From CAZEDK01 sp964511025 (GTDB taxonomy: Bacteria > Patescibacteriota > Gracilibacteria > UBA1369 > GWF2-33-10), in NCBI GenBank assembly GCA_964511025.1, contig CAZEDK010000036.1, positions 1 to 18,337 of the forward strand: 18,337 nt of DNA, in the 5' to 3' direction. Shown here piece after piece: positions 7,447 to 13,768 of the stretch (positions are counted from its first letter, which is position 1; each line of letters starts with the position of its first letter). Under the pieces are notes generated by a model. It worked only from the letters and a program-made list of their open reading frames with translations, ran no database searches and had not been told where the DNA came from. The translations under genes were made by a program, and so were the position numbers.

Positions 7447-8379
7447 ATGACTCATTTTGCAGATAGGCTTATCAAACAGATAGAAAAAAAAGGATCTTCA
7501 ATTTGTGTTGGTCTTGATCCAAGGCTTGAACAGATACCTGGTTTTATCATCCAAAAATATATAGAAAAGGAAGGATCTACTCTTAAGGCAGCAACTGAAG
7601 CGATTGTTGAGTTTAATAAAGGCATTATAGATGCAGTTGTTGATCTTGTGCCGTGTGTGAAACCTCAAATAGCTTTTTATGAAATGTTTGGATTTCCTGG
7701 GTTTTGGGCGTTTCAAGAGACGTGTGCTTATGCAAAAGAAAAAGGATTGATAGTTATTGCAGATGCTAAGCGTAATGATATTGGCTCAACAGCCAGTGCT
7801 TATGCAAAAGCGTTTTTGGGAAAAGTTGATGTTTTTGGGCAACAGATGGAAATTATAAATTGCGATGCTATGACTGTGACGCCTTATCTTGGCTTTGATG
7901 GTGTTAAACCTTTTATTGATGAATGTAATGGGACAGGTAAAGGCATCTTTATTTTGGTAAAAACTTCAAATCCTTCTTCAGGAGATTTGCAAGATAGGCA
8001 TGTTGATAATTATAGTCCACTCTATGAAATGCTTGCAAATCTGGTTGACAGTTGGGGGAGTGATGAAGTTGGCGATAGCGGATATTCAAGTGTGGGAGCT
8101 GTTGTTGGTGCTACTTATCCTGAACAAGCGAAGGCCTTGCGTACGATTTTGCCAAATACAATTTTTCTTGTGCCCGGTTATGGAGCTCAAGGCGCTACGG
8201 CAATGGATATAAAGTATTGCTATAATACAGATGGACTTGGTGCTGTTGTTAATTCTTCTCGTGGAATTACTTTTGCATACGAAAATGATAAAAAATATAA
8301 ACCTGAAAATTATGCACAAGTAGCTAGGGAGGCTGTTGTTCTTATGAAGAAAGATATGAATAGTGTTGGGATACAATAG
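7447..8379 (+). CDS. pyrF: Orotidine 5'-phosphate decarboxylase, long (type 2) form
   Basis: 310 residues from the ATG at 7447. The frame is open 34 codons further upstream, but that region is the pyrE tail and the heptad array, so the internal start is preferred. It decarboxylates OMP to UMP. The catalytic Lys-Asp network is DAKRNDIGST (106-115). Other marks are SICVGLDPR near the N-terminus, the TPYLGFDGVKPF segment, VKTSNPSSGDLQD (171-183) and the phosphate-binding VPGYGAQG (242-249) and NSSRGI (269-274). Length and the NPSSGDLQ motif place it in the longer OMP decarboxylase branch found in many bacteria. Its 3' end overlaps rsmA tail-to-tail by 38 bp. Confidence 0.95.
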   Translation: MTHFADRLIKQIEKKGSSICVGLDPRLEQIPGFIIQKYIEKEGSTLKAATEAIVEFNKGIIDAVVDLVPCVKPQIAFYEMFGFPGFWAFQETCAYAKEKGLIVIADAKRNDIGSTASAYAKAFLGKVDVFGQQMEIINCDAMTVTPYLGFDGVKPFIDECNGTGKGIFILVKTSNPSSGDLQDRHVDNYSPLYEMLANLVDSWGSDEVGDSGYSSVGAVVGATYPEQAKALRTILPNTIFLVPGYGAQGATAMDIKYCYNTDGLGAVVNSSRGITFAYENDKKYKPENYAQVAREAVVLMKKDMNSVGIQ

Positions 8380-9202
8380 GATTTTCTAATATTCTGAACA
8401 GATTTTCAAAATCTGATATTTCAAGATTTTCGGGTCTTAAATTAGGGTCTATTTTTGTTGTATTGATAAGCTCTAAAACTTTTTCTTTTGAAATGCCTGC
8501 GGCAGCTAGACAGTTGTTAAGTTTTTTCCTTGGGTTTTTGAAAACTCTTACTATGAAAGCAAAGAATTTGTCAATTTTTTCCTCTGTGTCTTTTGAGATT
8601 AATGGTTTTTCGTAAACTGTTATTTTTAAAATTGCTGACTTAACTTTTGGTTCCGGATAAAAAGAATTACTTGGAACAATGTCTATAATTTCCGGTTGTC
8701 CAAAAATATGTACATTTATACTCAGAACTGAATGTTTATTTTTGTGTTCTTTTAGTTTGCAAATTTTTTCAGCTACTTCTCTTTGAGTTAGAAATACAAT
8801 GATTTTTGGTCTGAATTCATTGCGTAAAAATTTGTTTAAAAGTGGAGATGTGATGTAATATGGAATATTCGCTATTACTTTGTAATTTAGAACTGAGATC
8901 TCAAATTTAAGAGCGTCTTCATTTAAAACTTTTAAATTATCAAATTGAGCAGTTGTTTCTTTTAGAATTGGTATTAGGTTAATGTCTCTTTCAATTGCAA
9001 TAACATTGCCTGCATTTTTGCACAGTTCATGCGTTAACACTCCAAGACCTGGTCCTATTTCTATTATGGTGTCATTTTTTGTAAGTTCTCCGGCTTCCAC
9101 TATTTTTTGCAAAACAGTACTGTCAATCAAAAAGTTTTGCCCAAGTTTTTTTTGCGCCCAAAAATTATGCTTGATCAGTAAATTTTTTATTAATTTTATC
9201 AA
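8342..9202 (-). CDS. rsmA (ksgA): 16S rRNA dimethyladenosine transferase
   Basis: 286 residues from a TTG start at 9200-9202; there is no internal Met before the conserved region, and the stop of the upstream peptide gene directly precedes the TTG. RsmA dimethylates two adjacent adenosines near the 3' end of 16S rRNA during 30S assembly. Motifs: KKLGQNFL (18-25), SAM-binding EIGPGLG (48-54), acidic E71 for ribose, NEDAL (D96), catalytic NIPYYITSPLL (112-122), and the C-terminal RPENLEISDFENLF. The tail overlap with pyrF (38 bp) means the two convergent genes share terminal coding sequence. Confidence 0.95.
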   Translation of the reverse strand: MIKLIKNLLIKHNFWAQKKLGQNFLIDSTVLQKIVEAGELTKNDTIIEIGPGLGVLTHELCKNAGNVIAIERDINLIPILKETTAQFDNLKVLNEDALKFEISVLNYKVIANIPYYITSPLLNKFLRNEFRPKIIVFLTQREVAEKICKLKEHKNKHSVLSINVHIFGQPEIIDIVPSNSFYPEPKVKSAILKITVYEKPLISKDTEEKIDKFFAFIVRVFKNPRKKLNNCLAAAGISKEKVLELINTTKIDPNLRPENLEISDFENLFRILENPIVSQHYSYLSS

Positions 9203-9385
9203 CTATTTACAAACTTCTTCATAATGTAGTTCTGAATGGTCTGTCCAGTATGCACTTCCCGGATGATCACATGTATACTGTTCCCATAAATCAGAATGAA
9301 TAGACCAAGTGCCTGCAAGAGCAATGTTGCTAACGAATAAACTGCTAATCATTGTTAAGTTTAACAATGCTATAAACTTTTTCAT
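9203..9385 (-). CDS. Small secreted two-cysteine peptide
   Basis: 60 residues. The N-terminus is a textbook signal peptide: MKK, a hydrophobic core (FIALLNLTMISSLFVSN) and an AxA-type site in NIALA before GTWS. The predicted mature peptide is about 36 residues, rich in aromatic residues, His, Asp and Glu, with two Cys (YTCDHPG and EEVCK) that could form one disulfide. The family is not recognised; a GTW start and Trp/His content faintly recall lactococcin-972-like bacteriocins, but I would not claim that. Its TAG is directly followed by the TTG start of rsmA, implying translational coupling or shared transcription. Confidence 0.6.
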   Translation of the reverse strand: MKKFIALLNLTMISSLFVSNIALAGTWSIHSDLWEQYTCDHPGSAYWTDHSELHYEEVCK

Positions 9386-9495
9386 TTTAGAAAAGTTAAA
9401 AAATAAATATTTAAAGTGCGTTGATTCTATAAGTTCAAATCAGATAAAACAACTGGAAAATATGACAAGATATGGACATATTTAAAAATTGATTT

Positions 9496-9780
9496 CTAGT
9501 TGATTCGTATGAGTTTAATTTGCTCAGTATGTCCGCTAATTATAGATATATTTTGTTTAGAAATTTCTAATTCTTTTGCAAGAAATTTTATTAATTCTTG
9601 GTTTGCTTTGCCTTTTTGCGGTGGAGCTTTTATACGAATTTTGTAAGTTGGTCCTTCTTCCATTTCTAATATTTCAAGCACTTCATTTTTTGCTGAAGAT
9701 GGAATTGCTTTTACCCTGAGATATAGTGGTGTTTTTGCATTTTGCTCTGTAAATATTGAAGCAAATTTAAAATTATTCAA
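9496..9780 (-). CDS. YggU/DUF167 family protein
   Basis: 94 residues. Recognised by LYLRVKAIPSSAKNEV and by the core KIRIKAPPQKGKANQELIKFLAKEL, followed by SGHTEQIKLIRI; these are the hallmarks of the small DUF167 (YggU) family, whose molecular role is not established. The start is a TTG at 9778-9780, overlapping the end of hicA by 8 bp; there is no other suitable start before the conserved region. It seems to be the third gene of a short hicB-hicA-yggU transcript, an odd companion for a toxin-antitoxin pair. Confidence 0.85.
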   Translation of the reverse strand: MNNFKFASIFTEQNAKTPLYLRVKAIPSSAKNEVLEILEMEEGPTYKIRIKAPPQKGKANQELIKFLAKELEISKQNISIISGHTEQIKLIRIN

Positions 9781-9976
9781 AATGTTCTTGTTTAAGATTT
9801 GATTGTCTTAATATAGATTTCAGTGTTCCTGCAGGAATTTCTTTTTTAGGATGAGGTACGATGACTGTTAAAGAATTTTTTCTAAATTTACAATGGCTAC
9901 CTTTTTGTGAAATAAATGAAAATCCATTAATTTCCAATATTTTAATAATATATTTCGATGAATATAATTTAGGCAT
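9773..9976 (-). CDS. hicA: HicA-family toxin
   Basis: 67 residues from the ATG at 9974-9976 (MPKLYSS). HicA mRNA interferases have a double-stranded-RNA-binding-like fold with a catalytic His. Here the key motif is SQKGSHCKFRKN, followed by VIVPHPKKEIPAGTLKSILRQ. The start overlaps the stop of the upstream hicB by 8 bp (ATGCCTAA), so translation is coupled. The order antitoxin-then-toxin is the reverse of many hicAB loci, and the second HicBA pair at 12.4-12.8 kb has the same order. Confidence 0.88.
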   Translation of the reverse strand: MPKLYSSKYIIKILEINGFSFISQKGSHCKFRKNSLTVIVPHPKKEIPAGTLKSILRQSNLKQEHFE

Positions 9977-10184
9977 ATTGAAAATCTGATTCAATTATTT
10001 CTATTTTATCGATTTTTAATATCTCTTTTGGTGTTTCGTTTGCAAAATATAATTCTAATGCCTCATTTAAATTTCTTATAGCTTCTTCTTTTGATTCTCC
10101 AAAACTTGATATGTCAACATTTAAGCACTGTGCAACGTAAAATTTTCCCTCATGCCATATTATATTTTGTAATTTTTTTATCAT
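9969..10184 (-). CDS. hicB: HicB-family antitoxin
   Basis: 71 residues. The partial RNase-H-like HicB fold is seen in IIWHEGKFYVAQCLNVDISSFGESKEEAIRNLNEALELYF, the standard core. The C-terminus is short with no obvious helix-turn-helix or ribbon-helix-helix DNA-binding domain, so self-regulation may depend on the HicA-HicB complex or be absent. A 7-bp inverted repeat at 10208-10227 lies about 24 bp upstream of the start. Confidence 0.85.
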   Translation of the reverse strand: MIKKLQNIIWHEGKFYVAQCLNVDISSFGESKEEAIRNLNEALELYFANETPKEILKIDKIEIIESDFQYA

Positions 10185-10207
10185 AACGAGTTATAAGAGT
10201 ACTTGTT

Positions 10208-10227
10208 AAGTATATTATTGTATACTT
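10208..10227. promoter_or_regulatory. Inverted repeat between purP copy 1 and hicB
   Basis: AAGTATA (10208-10214), a 6-bp gap, TATACTT (10221-10227). It lies directly after the purP stop and upstream of hicB, so it could be a hicBA operator or promoter element. It is too weak and AT-rich for a convincing terminator. Confidence 0.35.
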
Positions 10228-11361
10228 CTAAGTGCAAATTTCATTTAATTTATTTTCTTTAGTAGCTTGCTTGATTTCCATTGCAATTCTTTCTCCGTAA
10301 CTTATTGATTTCCCATATAGATATCCGCTTTGTGGTGTGAAGCGTGTTCCTGGAGACCCAGGTATTCTCATACTTACATCAAAAATTACTAATTCTTCTC
10401 GTCCATTTTCTGAAGTTACAGCTCCTTGAAGCGCAAATGCACCAATGATTCCCGGTGAGAATTCTTTTTGTGTAACTTTGACAAATTTCTCACCCATATC
10501 AAAAATTTTCTCAATTATTGATTCTTTTGTAGTTACATTATAATGTCCGGTTTCAATCATTGTAGGTTTCATATATTTCAAAACTTCTAATTGTTCCGTT
10601 GCAGGCAATCTCAAAACTCCATCAAGATTAGTTTGTCTTCTTGTATCCGTTCCCATTAATTCAAGTTCTTTGTTTAAACTGGAGTAGAAATAATTAAAAT
10701 TTACATGCGCGCCTATAATGTATTCTTCAATTACCGCATCGTGAAGACTTTTTTCAGTAATTTTGCCTTCTTTTATCATTTCTCCGGATTTTTTTTGAAA
10801 GTCGTTATATGAATTTGCCAAAAAAAATGCTCGTTCGTATCCTCTGAGTGCTTCGTTTGTTTTTACAATAACTAACTTATCTATATTTTTTGGATCTTTG
10901 TAAATATGGGGAATCCTTATTCCTGCTTGTTTTAATAGATAATATTGATTTTTTTCTATATCTCGTTCTTCAAGTTTTACCATTGATCTTGACCCGTGAA
11001 TCGGCACAGCAAAATCATTTTCAATCTCTTCGAAGTTGCAATAAACCCAAAAATATCTGTTATGAATGAAGATTGTGTTTAATGCTTGCAATTCTTCTAC
11101 AACTTCTTTTTTCGTAATGTCAGAAAACTTGTCCAAGCTTATAATGTGGTCTACACAGCCAATTTCATATTCAGCTCTTTCTCTTGTTTTGAAATATTTC
11201 GAATAAGTTAAGTCTCTACCTTTTTGACATACAGCTACAGTTCGAAATCCCATTTGCTTTGCTCCATGGCAGACGTCTAAGCCTGAATGGCCACCGAGTA
11301 CACCTATTGTTATGGCTTCTTTATTATATTTTGAGAGGATTTTTGCAATATCGGTACGCAT
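10228..11361 (-). CDS. PurP-like ATP-grasp protein, divergent copy (FAICAR synthetase family)
   Basis: 377 residues. PurP makes FAICAR from AICAR, formate and ATP in archaeal-type purine synthesis. The family architecture is clear: N-terminal ITIGVLGGHSGLDVCHGAKQ, the IHGSRSM segment, an ATP-grasp core, KESIIEKIFDMGEKFVK, GIIGAFALQGAVT and the C-terminal ISYGERIAMEIKQA. Several sites differ from the canonical copy at 15.3 kb. The glycine-rich KFHGARGG is replaced by KTNEALRGYERA, PHGSF by PIHGSRSM, and FEISARI by FDVSMRI. It may have a different substrate or act as a partner subunit. Archaea often carry two PurP paralogues. The frame ends 20 bp from the inverted repeat before hicB. Confidence 0.82.
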   Translation of the reverse strand: MRTDIAKILSKYNKEAITIGVLGGHSGLDVCHGAKQMGFRTVAVCQKGRDLTYSKYFKTRERAEYEIGCVDHIISLDKFSDITKKEVVEELQALNTIFIHNRYFWVYCNFEEIENDFAVPIHGSRSMVKLEERDIEKNQYYLLKQAGIRIPHIYKDPKNIDKLVIVKTNEALRGYERAFFLANSYNDFQKKSGEMIKEGKITEKSLHDAVIEEYIIGAHVNFNYFYSSLNKELELMGTDTRRQTNLDGVLRLPATEQLEVLKYMKPTMIETGHYNVTTKESIIEKIFDMGEKFVKVTQKEFSPGIIGAFALQGAVTSENGREELVIFDVSMRIPGSPGTRFTPQSGYLYGKSISYGERIAMEIKQATKENKLNEICT

Positions 11362-11475
11362 TGGTTGGATTGTTAATTATTAAATTAATTATTAAATTGT
11401 TGTTGATTTTTAATCAAATATCAATATATAATATGATTGTATCAATATGAAAAAGAATCCAAACGGTGTTAGTGC

Positions 11476-11982
11476 CTAAGGAGTCTTTTTCTTTATATAT
11501 GCTATTTTCTTTTTTATTCCGCTACTGGCGAGATAATCATAATATTCCGTACCAAGTTTCTTATATAATGAAGAAGCAAATTTTTGATTCGGAAAAAGGA
11601 TTTTTTCAAATTTTTCTTTCTTAATTAAGTAATCAACAACTTTTTTATAATCACCATCTCCAGATACTAATATGATTTTATCGAAATCTTTATCTATCAC
11701 AGTTTTCAACATTTCAAATACAATGTCAGTATCTACATTTCCTTTTTTCTGTCCAATAAATGATTCTTTATGTTCTTTAAAAATAACAATAAAACCTGCA
11801 CGCTGTAAATTATTATAAAGATCTTGTTGTTCTTCGGATATGTATCCCAAAAAATAATAAGCTTCTTCAACATGATATTTGTCTCTCAAGTATATTCTAA
11901 ATTTTTTATAATCGACACTCCAATTAGCTTCTAACGTTCCTAGATAAAGGTTCTGTCCGTCAATATAAGCAAAATTCTTCAA
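11476..11982 (-). CDS. NYN-domain (LabA-like, PIN-fold) ribonuclease
   Basis: 168 residues from a TTG at 11980-11982; a nearby upstream ATG leads to an early stop. PIN/NYN motifs: YIDGQNLYLG (first Asp, residue 8), QKKGNVDTDIVFEML (central acidic pair) and ILVSGDGDYKKVVDYL (the SGDGDY motif). These acidic residues bind the metal in NYN nucleases, which cut RNA. The C-terminus is lysine-rich (IKKKIAYIKKKTP). The gene is divergent from the small orphan gene on its right, and four heptad repeats lie about 27 bp upstream of its start. It could be a stand-alone defence or RNA-decay nuclease; no antitoxin partner is evident. Confidence 0.85.
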   Translation of the reverse strand: MKNFAYIDGQNLYLGTLEANWSVDYKKFRIYLRDKYHVEEAYYFLGYISEEQQDLYNNLQRAGFIVIFKEHKESFIGQKKGNVDTDIVFEMLKTVIDKDFDKIILVSGDGDYKKVVDYLIKKEKFEKILFPNQKFASSLYKKLGTEYYDYLASSGIKKKIAYIKKKTP

Positions 11983-12008
11983 ATTAATATTTATTAATCA
12001 TAAATTAA

Positions 12009-12036
12009 GATAAAGGATAAAGGATAAAGGATAAAG
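12009..12036. repeat. Four perfect heptads upstream of the NYN gene
   Basis: GATAAAG four times without error on the plus strand. Relative to the NYN gene (minus strand) they read CTTTATC, the orientation found before carA and pyrF. They also lie just upstream of the promoter for the small plus-strand gene (12055-12081). Confidence 0.9.
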
Positions 12037-12050
12037 ATATGAGAAATAAA

Positions 12051-12098
12051 AAACTTGACAGAGAGAGAGAAGTGTTATCGTGTATATGTATTTATTTT
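12051..12098 (+). promoter_or_regulatory. Shared promoter/leader element, copy 1
   Basis: 48 bp repeated at 12879-12926 with only two mismatches. TTGACA at 12055-12060 is followed by a GA run and by TGTTATCGT, an extended -10 (TGn plus TATCGT at 12076-12081), with a 15-bp spacer. Transcription would start near 12088, about 25 nt before the ATG at 12113. Because the GA tract lies in the spacer, changes in its length would change promoter spacing. Confidence 0.65.
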
Positions 12099-12112
12099 CT
12101 AATTTATATTTT

Positions 12113-12268
12113 ATGAATACACTTAGTTATCTTGACAACGATTGTGATGGACCATCAATTAAAGGTTCAGTAGTGAAGGTAGTGAAGTCTCCTGACAACG
12201 ATTGTGATGGACCGTCATTTGAAGCAATTGTTGCCACAAGAGAAGCTTTGCCTCAAATGCCTCAATAA
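12113..12268 (+). CDS. 51-residue orphan protein with two DNDCDGPS repeats
   Basis: The start is the ATG at 12113; in-frame ATGs near 12080-12088 fall at or before the predicted transcription start, and the matching leader of the next orphan gene has a stop after them. The protein has an exact octapeptide DNDCDGPS at residues 8-15 and 28-35, 20 residues (60 bp) apart; the DNA repeat TGACAACGATTGTGATGGAC is identical in both. DxDxDG resembles the calcium loop of thrombospondin type 3 or EF-hand-like repeats, each here carrying a Cys. There is no signal peptide. A calcium-binding microprotein, a peptide precursor or an unknown toxin/antitoxin are all possible. It has its own promoter and a hairpin terminator at 12291-12322, which supports real expression. 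Confidence 0.6.
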   Translation: MNTLSYLDNDCDGPSIKGSVVKVVKSPDNDCDGPSFEAIVATREALPQMPQ

Positions 12269-12286
12269 GTTTCATTTGAAAAGCAG

Positions 12287-12367
12287 ATTGAAAGGAGAGA
12301 TTTTTTTAATCTCTCCTTTTTTGTTTATTTCAGATCTATTTATTAAATAATTTTTTGTAGTTTTGTA
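12287..12367. repeat. 81-bp direct repeat, copy 1
   Basis: Identical to 13799-13879 except at 12359 (A versus C). It contains the hairpin terminator and the coding tail of an ATPase. Copies are 1,512 bp apart in the same orientation and bracket the second HicBA pair, the second orphan gene and the MNT/HEPN remnants. Confidence 0.9.
12291..12322 (+). terminator. Rho-independent terminator for the DNDCDGPS gene
   Basis: Stem AAAGGAGAGATT pairs with AATCTCTCCTTT around a TTTTT loop, followed by further T residues. It lies 22 bp after the small gene's stop. A T-rich run follows only on the plus strand, so termination should be mainly in that direction. Confidence 0.8.
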
Positions 12368-12382
12368 AGAAAACAATCGGAT

Positions 12383-12589
12383 TTAGAAAATATCCAATTT
12401 CAAATCTATCAATATCTGTTTTATAATTTTTGGATGTATTATTTTATTTCCATGAAAAGGTACAGTTGCTCTTATATTTTCTTTATTTTTATAAATCATA
12501 TGACTTCCACTTTGTCTTACTAAAATGAAGCCATTCTTTTCAAGAACCTTGATTAAATCTTTTGCTGTTAATCTTGGAAGCTTTGGCAT
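12383..12589 (-). CDS. hicA: HicA-family toxin, second copy
   Basis: 68 residues. N-terminal MPKLPRLTAKDLIKVLEKNGF, catalytic-region RQSGSHMIYKN (the GSH histidine) and VPFHGNKIIHPKIIKQIL are all standard for HicA mRNA interferases. It starts 2 bp after the stop of its hicB. It differs from the HicA at 9.8 kb in most positions outside the core, so the two pairs are separate acquisitions or old paralogues and probably do not cross-neutralise. Confidence 0.9.
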   Translation of the reverse strand: MPKLPRLTAKDLIKVLEKNGFILVRQSGSHMIYKNKENIRATVPFHGNKIIHPKIIKQILIDLKLDIF

Positions 12590-12591
12590 GA

Positions 12592-12825
12592 TTATATTGC
12601 TAATTCAAGTGATGTTACGTTTATAAATTGCGGCTGTTTCCAAGTTTTAAGTTCTTCTTGCTTATCTTCGATGTGAAGTTTGATTGCATCTTCTATATTG
12701 GTTAAAGCTTCTTCATACGTTTTTCCTTGACTATAGCAACCTTGAAGTTGTGGACAGTAAACAAAATAACCATCACTATCTTTTTCTATAATAATTGTAA
12801 AATTATACTTAATTTGCATATACAT
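12592..12825 (-). CDS. hicB: HicB-family antitoxin, second copy
   Basis: 77 residues from the ATG at 12823-12825; the ATG two codons later is an alternative. The core FTIIIEKDSDGYFVYCPQLQ and GCYSQGKTYEEALTNIEDAI is the HicB partial RNase-H fold. The C-terminal part (WKQPQFINVTSLELAI) is short, with no obvious DNA-binding domain. It is transcribed away from the orphan gene at 12940; the intergenic region holds that gene's repeated promoter at 12883-12909. Confidence 0.88.
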   Translation of the reverse strand: MYMQIKYNFTIIIEKDSDGYFVYCPQLQGCYSQGKTYEEALTNIEDAIKLHIEDKQEELKTWKQPQFINVTSLELAI

Positions 12826-12878
12826 TTTTTTAAAAGCTATTAAACATTATCATTGTTTTTTAAAAAATAAGCTAAATA

Positions 12879-12926
12879 AAACTTGACAGAGAGAGAGAGA
12901 TGTTATCGTGTATATGTATTTATTTT
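12879..12926 (+). promoter_or_regulatory. Shared promoter/leader element, copy 2
   Basis: TTGACA at 12883-12888, a spacer made mainly of six GA units, and TGTTATCGT with -10 TATCGT at 12904-12909 (15-bp spacer). It matches 12051-12098 at all but two positions. A four-codon frame ATG TAT TTA TTT ending in TGA lies in the leader, so the real start is the ATG at 12940. Confidence 0.65.
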
Positions 12927-12939
12927 GAAAAATATTTTT

Positions 12940-13308
12940 ATGCAAAAACAAGGATGTTCTATCCCAGAATTTGTTTTATATTGTGCAACTTCTAAAGAAC
13001 CTGAATGTGGTTGTACTCTTGACGAACTACAAGCTCAATTAGATCGAGAAGGCTTGAAGCATTTAAGTTTAGTTGATGCTAGCTGTTATAAATATGCATT
13101 TCAAACGTCTGATAGAAAAGAACAAAAAGGTAAATTAGTATTTGTATTTGAAGACGCTACAAACTTAGAAGCGGTGAATCAAGAATCAAGATCTAAATTA
13201 ATGAAAGTTTTAGAAAAATTAAGTGTTGATTTAGATAAATATGAAGTAAGAATTGCAGCAAAAGATGCCTTGAGAGTAGCAAATGAAGATAGAGCTGTTG
13301 AGAGCTAA
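12940..13308 (+). CDS. 122-residue orphan protein, second user of the shared leader
   Basis: Start chosen at ATG 12940 because the open frame upstream runs through the repeated promoter element. I do not recognise the family. The N-terminal third is Cys-rich (GCSIPEF, LYCATS, PECGCTLDE, DASCYKY: five Cys), which could bind metal or form disulfides, though there is no signal peptide. The remainder is charged and looks alpha/beta (KGKLVFVFEDATNLEAV, then a helix ESRSKLMKVLEKLS). It is not similar to the DNDCDGPS protein despite the shared promoter. Its stop overlaps the end of the minus-strand HEPN remnant by 3 bp. No terminator is seen after it, unlike the first orphan gene. Confidence 0.6.
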   Translation: MQKQGCSIPEFVLYCATSKEPECGCTLDELQAQLDREGLKHLSLVDASCYKYAFQTSDRKEQKGKLVFVFEDATNLEAVNQESRSKLMKVLEKLSVDLDKYEVRIAAKDALRVANEDRAVES

Positions 13309-13447
13309 GATATATTTCGTATCACTGTTGCAATTTTTCTTTCTAAATCAGTAATTTTTTCAGTTATTACTTGCCAAATGTAAAATCATTAATAACCTGA
13401 GCGCTATCAAGAATATGTCTTAAATAAAAAATATCTCGTTTATTCAT
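13305..13447 (-). pseudogene. HEPN (DUF86-like) toxin gene, internally deleted
   Basis: From the ATG at 13445-13447 the minus strand reads MNKRDIFYLRHILDSAQVI and NDFTFGK, then two stops. This matches the first helix of DUF86/HEPN RNases. In another frame the sequence continues IWQVITEKITDLERKIATVI and ends at TAG 13305-13307, matching the C-terminal helix of the same family. The central part, which would include the RxxxxH active site, is missing. The start overlaps the restored MNT frame by 8 bp (ATGAATAA), as expected for an MNT-HEPN pair. Confidence 0.7.
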
Positions 13448-13711
13448 AAAGTATTTTTTGTTCTTTTAAGATTATATCTTTTAAAAATGGACTTATGCTA
13501 TTGTAGGTTAGAAGGTCTATTTTTTACCTAAATTTTCTTCTAAATCAAATTTAAGGTCAATTAAATCAAATAATGATTTATTCCCTTTGAATTTAATTAA
13601 AATATCAATGTCGCTTTTTTTTGTTTGTTCTCCTTTCGCATATGATCCAAATAAAGCAGCTTTGACTACATCATGTTTCTTAAGAATTTTAACAATATCT
13701 TCTTCAAGCAT
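13440..13711 (-). pseudogene. MNT-type nucleotidyltransferase antitoxin gene with a frameshift
   Basis: From the ATG at 13709-13711 the frame reads MLEEDIVKILKKHDVVKAA with the minimal nucleotidyltransferase signature FGSYAKGEQTKKSDIDILI (GS...DxD), then stops at TAG 13517-13519 after an AAAAAA run. Shifting by one base at that run restores the family's C-terminal half: DLLTYNSISPFLKD and IILKEQKILYE, ending TAA at 13440-13442. The gene therefore looks broken by a one-base loss in a homopolymer, next to a deleted HEPN partner. In intact systems MNT modifies HEPN to silence it. Confidence 0.78.
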
Positions 13712-13768
13712 AGACAAAAATAAATCATTGAAAAATTAATTTTACATTAAATTTTGTAAAAATAAAAC

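Larger units (their letters stand above)
12271..12367 (-). pseudogene. Orphaned 3' tail of a second AAA/DUF4143 ATPase gene
   Basis: On the minus strand these bases read YKTTKNYLINRSEINKKG and then EIKKISPFNLLFK followed by TGA, matching the last about 31 codons of the intact ATPase at 13784-15031 (which ends NLVFK, TGA). Beyond the 81-bp identical core, most differences are synonymous or conservative (Leu TTA/CTG, Phe TTT/TTC, Val/Leu). That suggests the fragment came from a once-functional paralogue rather than only from a fresh copy. Similarity stops at about 12368, where sequence leading to hicA begins. Confidence 0.7.

Noticed and set aside
12009..12098. A CRISPR array from the tandem and repeated elements here.
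   Set aside because: Units are 7 bp without unique spacers, and the 48-bp elements occur only twice, 0.8 kb apart; no cas genes are present.
12080..12112. A start for the DNDCDGPS gene at the upstream in-frame ATGs.
   Set aside because: They fall at or before the predicted transcription start, and the equivalent ATG in the second leader is followed by a stop after four codons.
13517..13530. Programmed -1 frameshifting in the MNT gene.
   Set aside because: The A6 run is short, the heptamer is not in the classical frame, and the partner HEPN gene is deleted, so simple decay is more likely.
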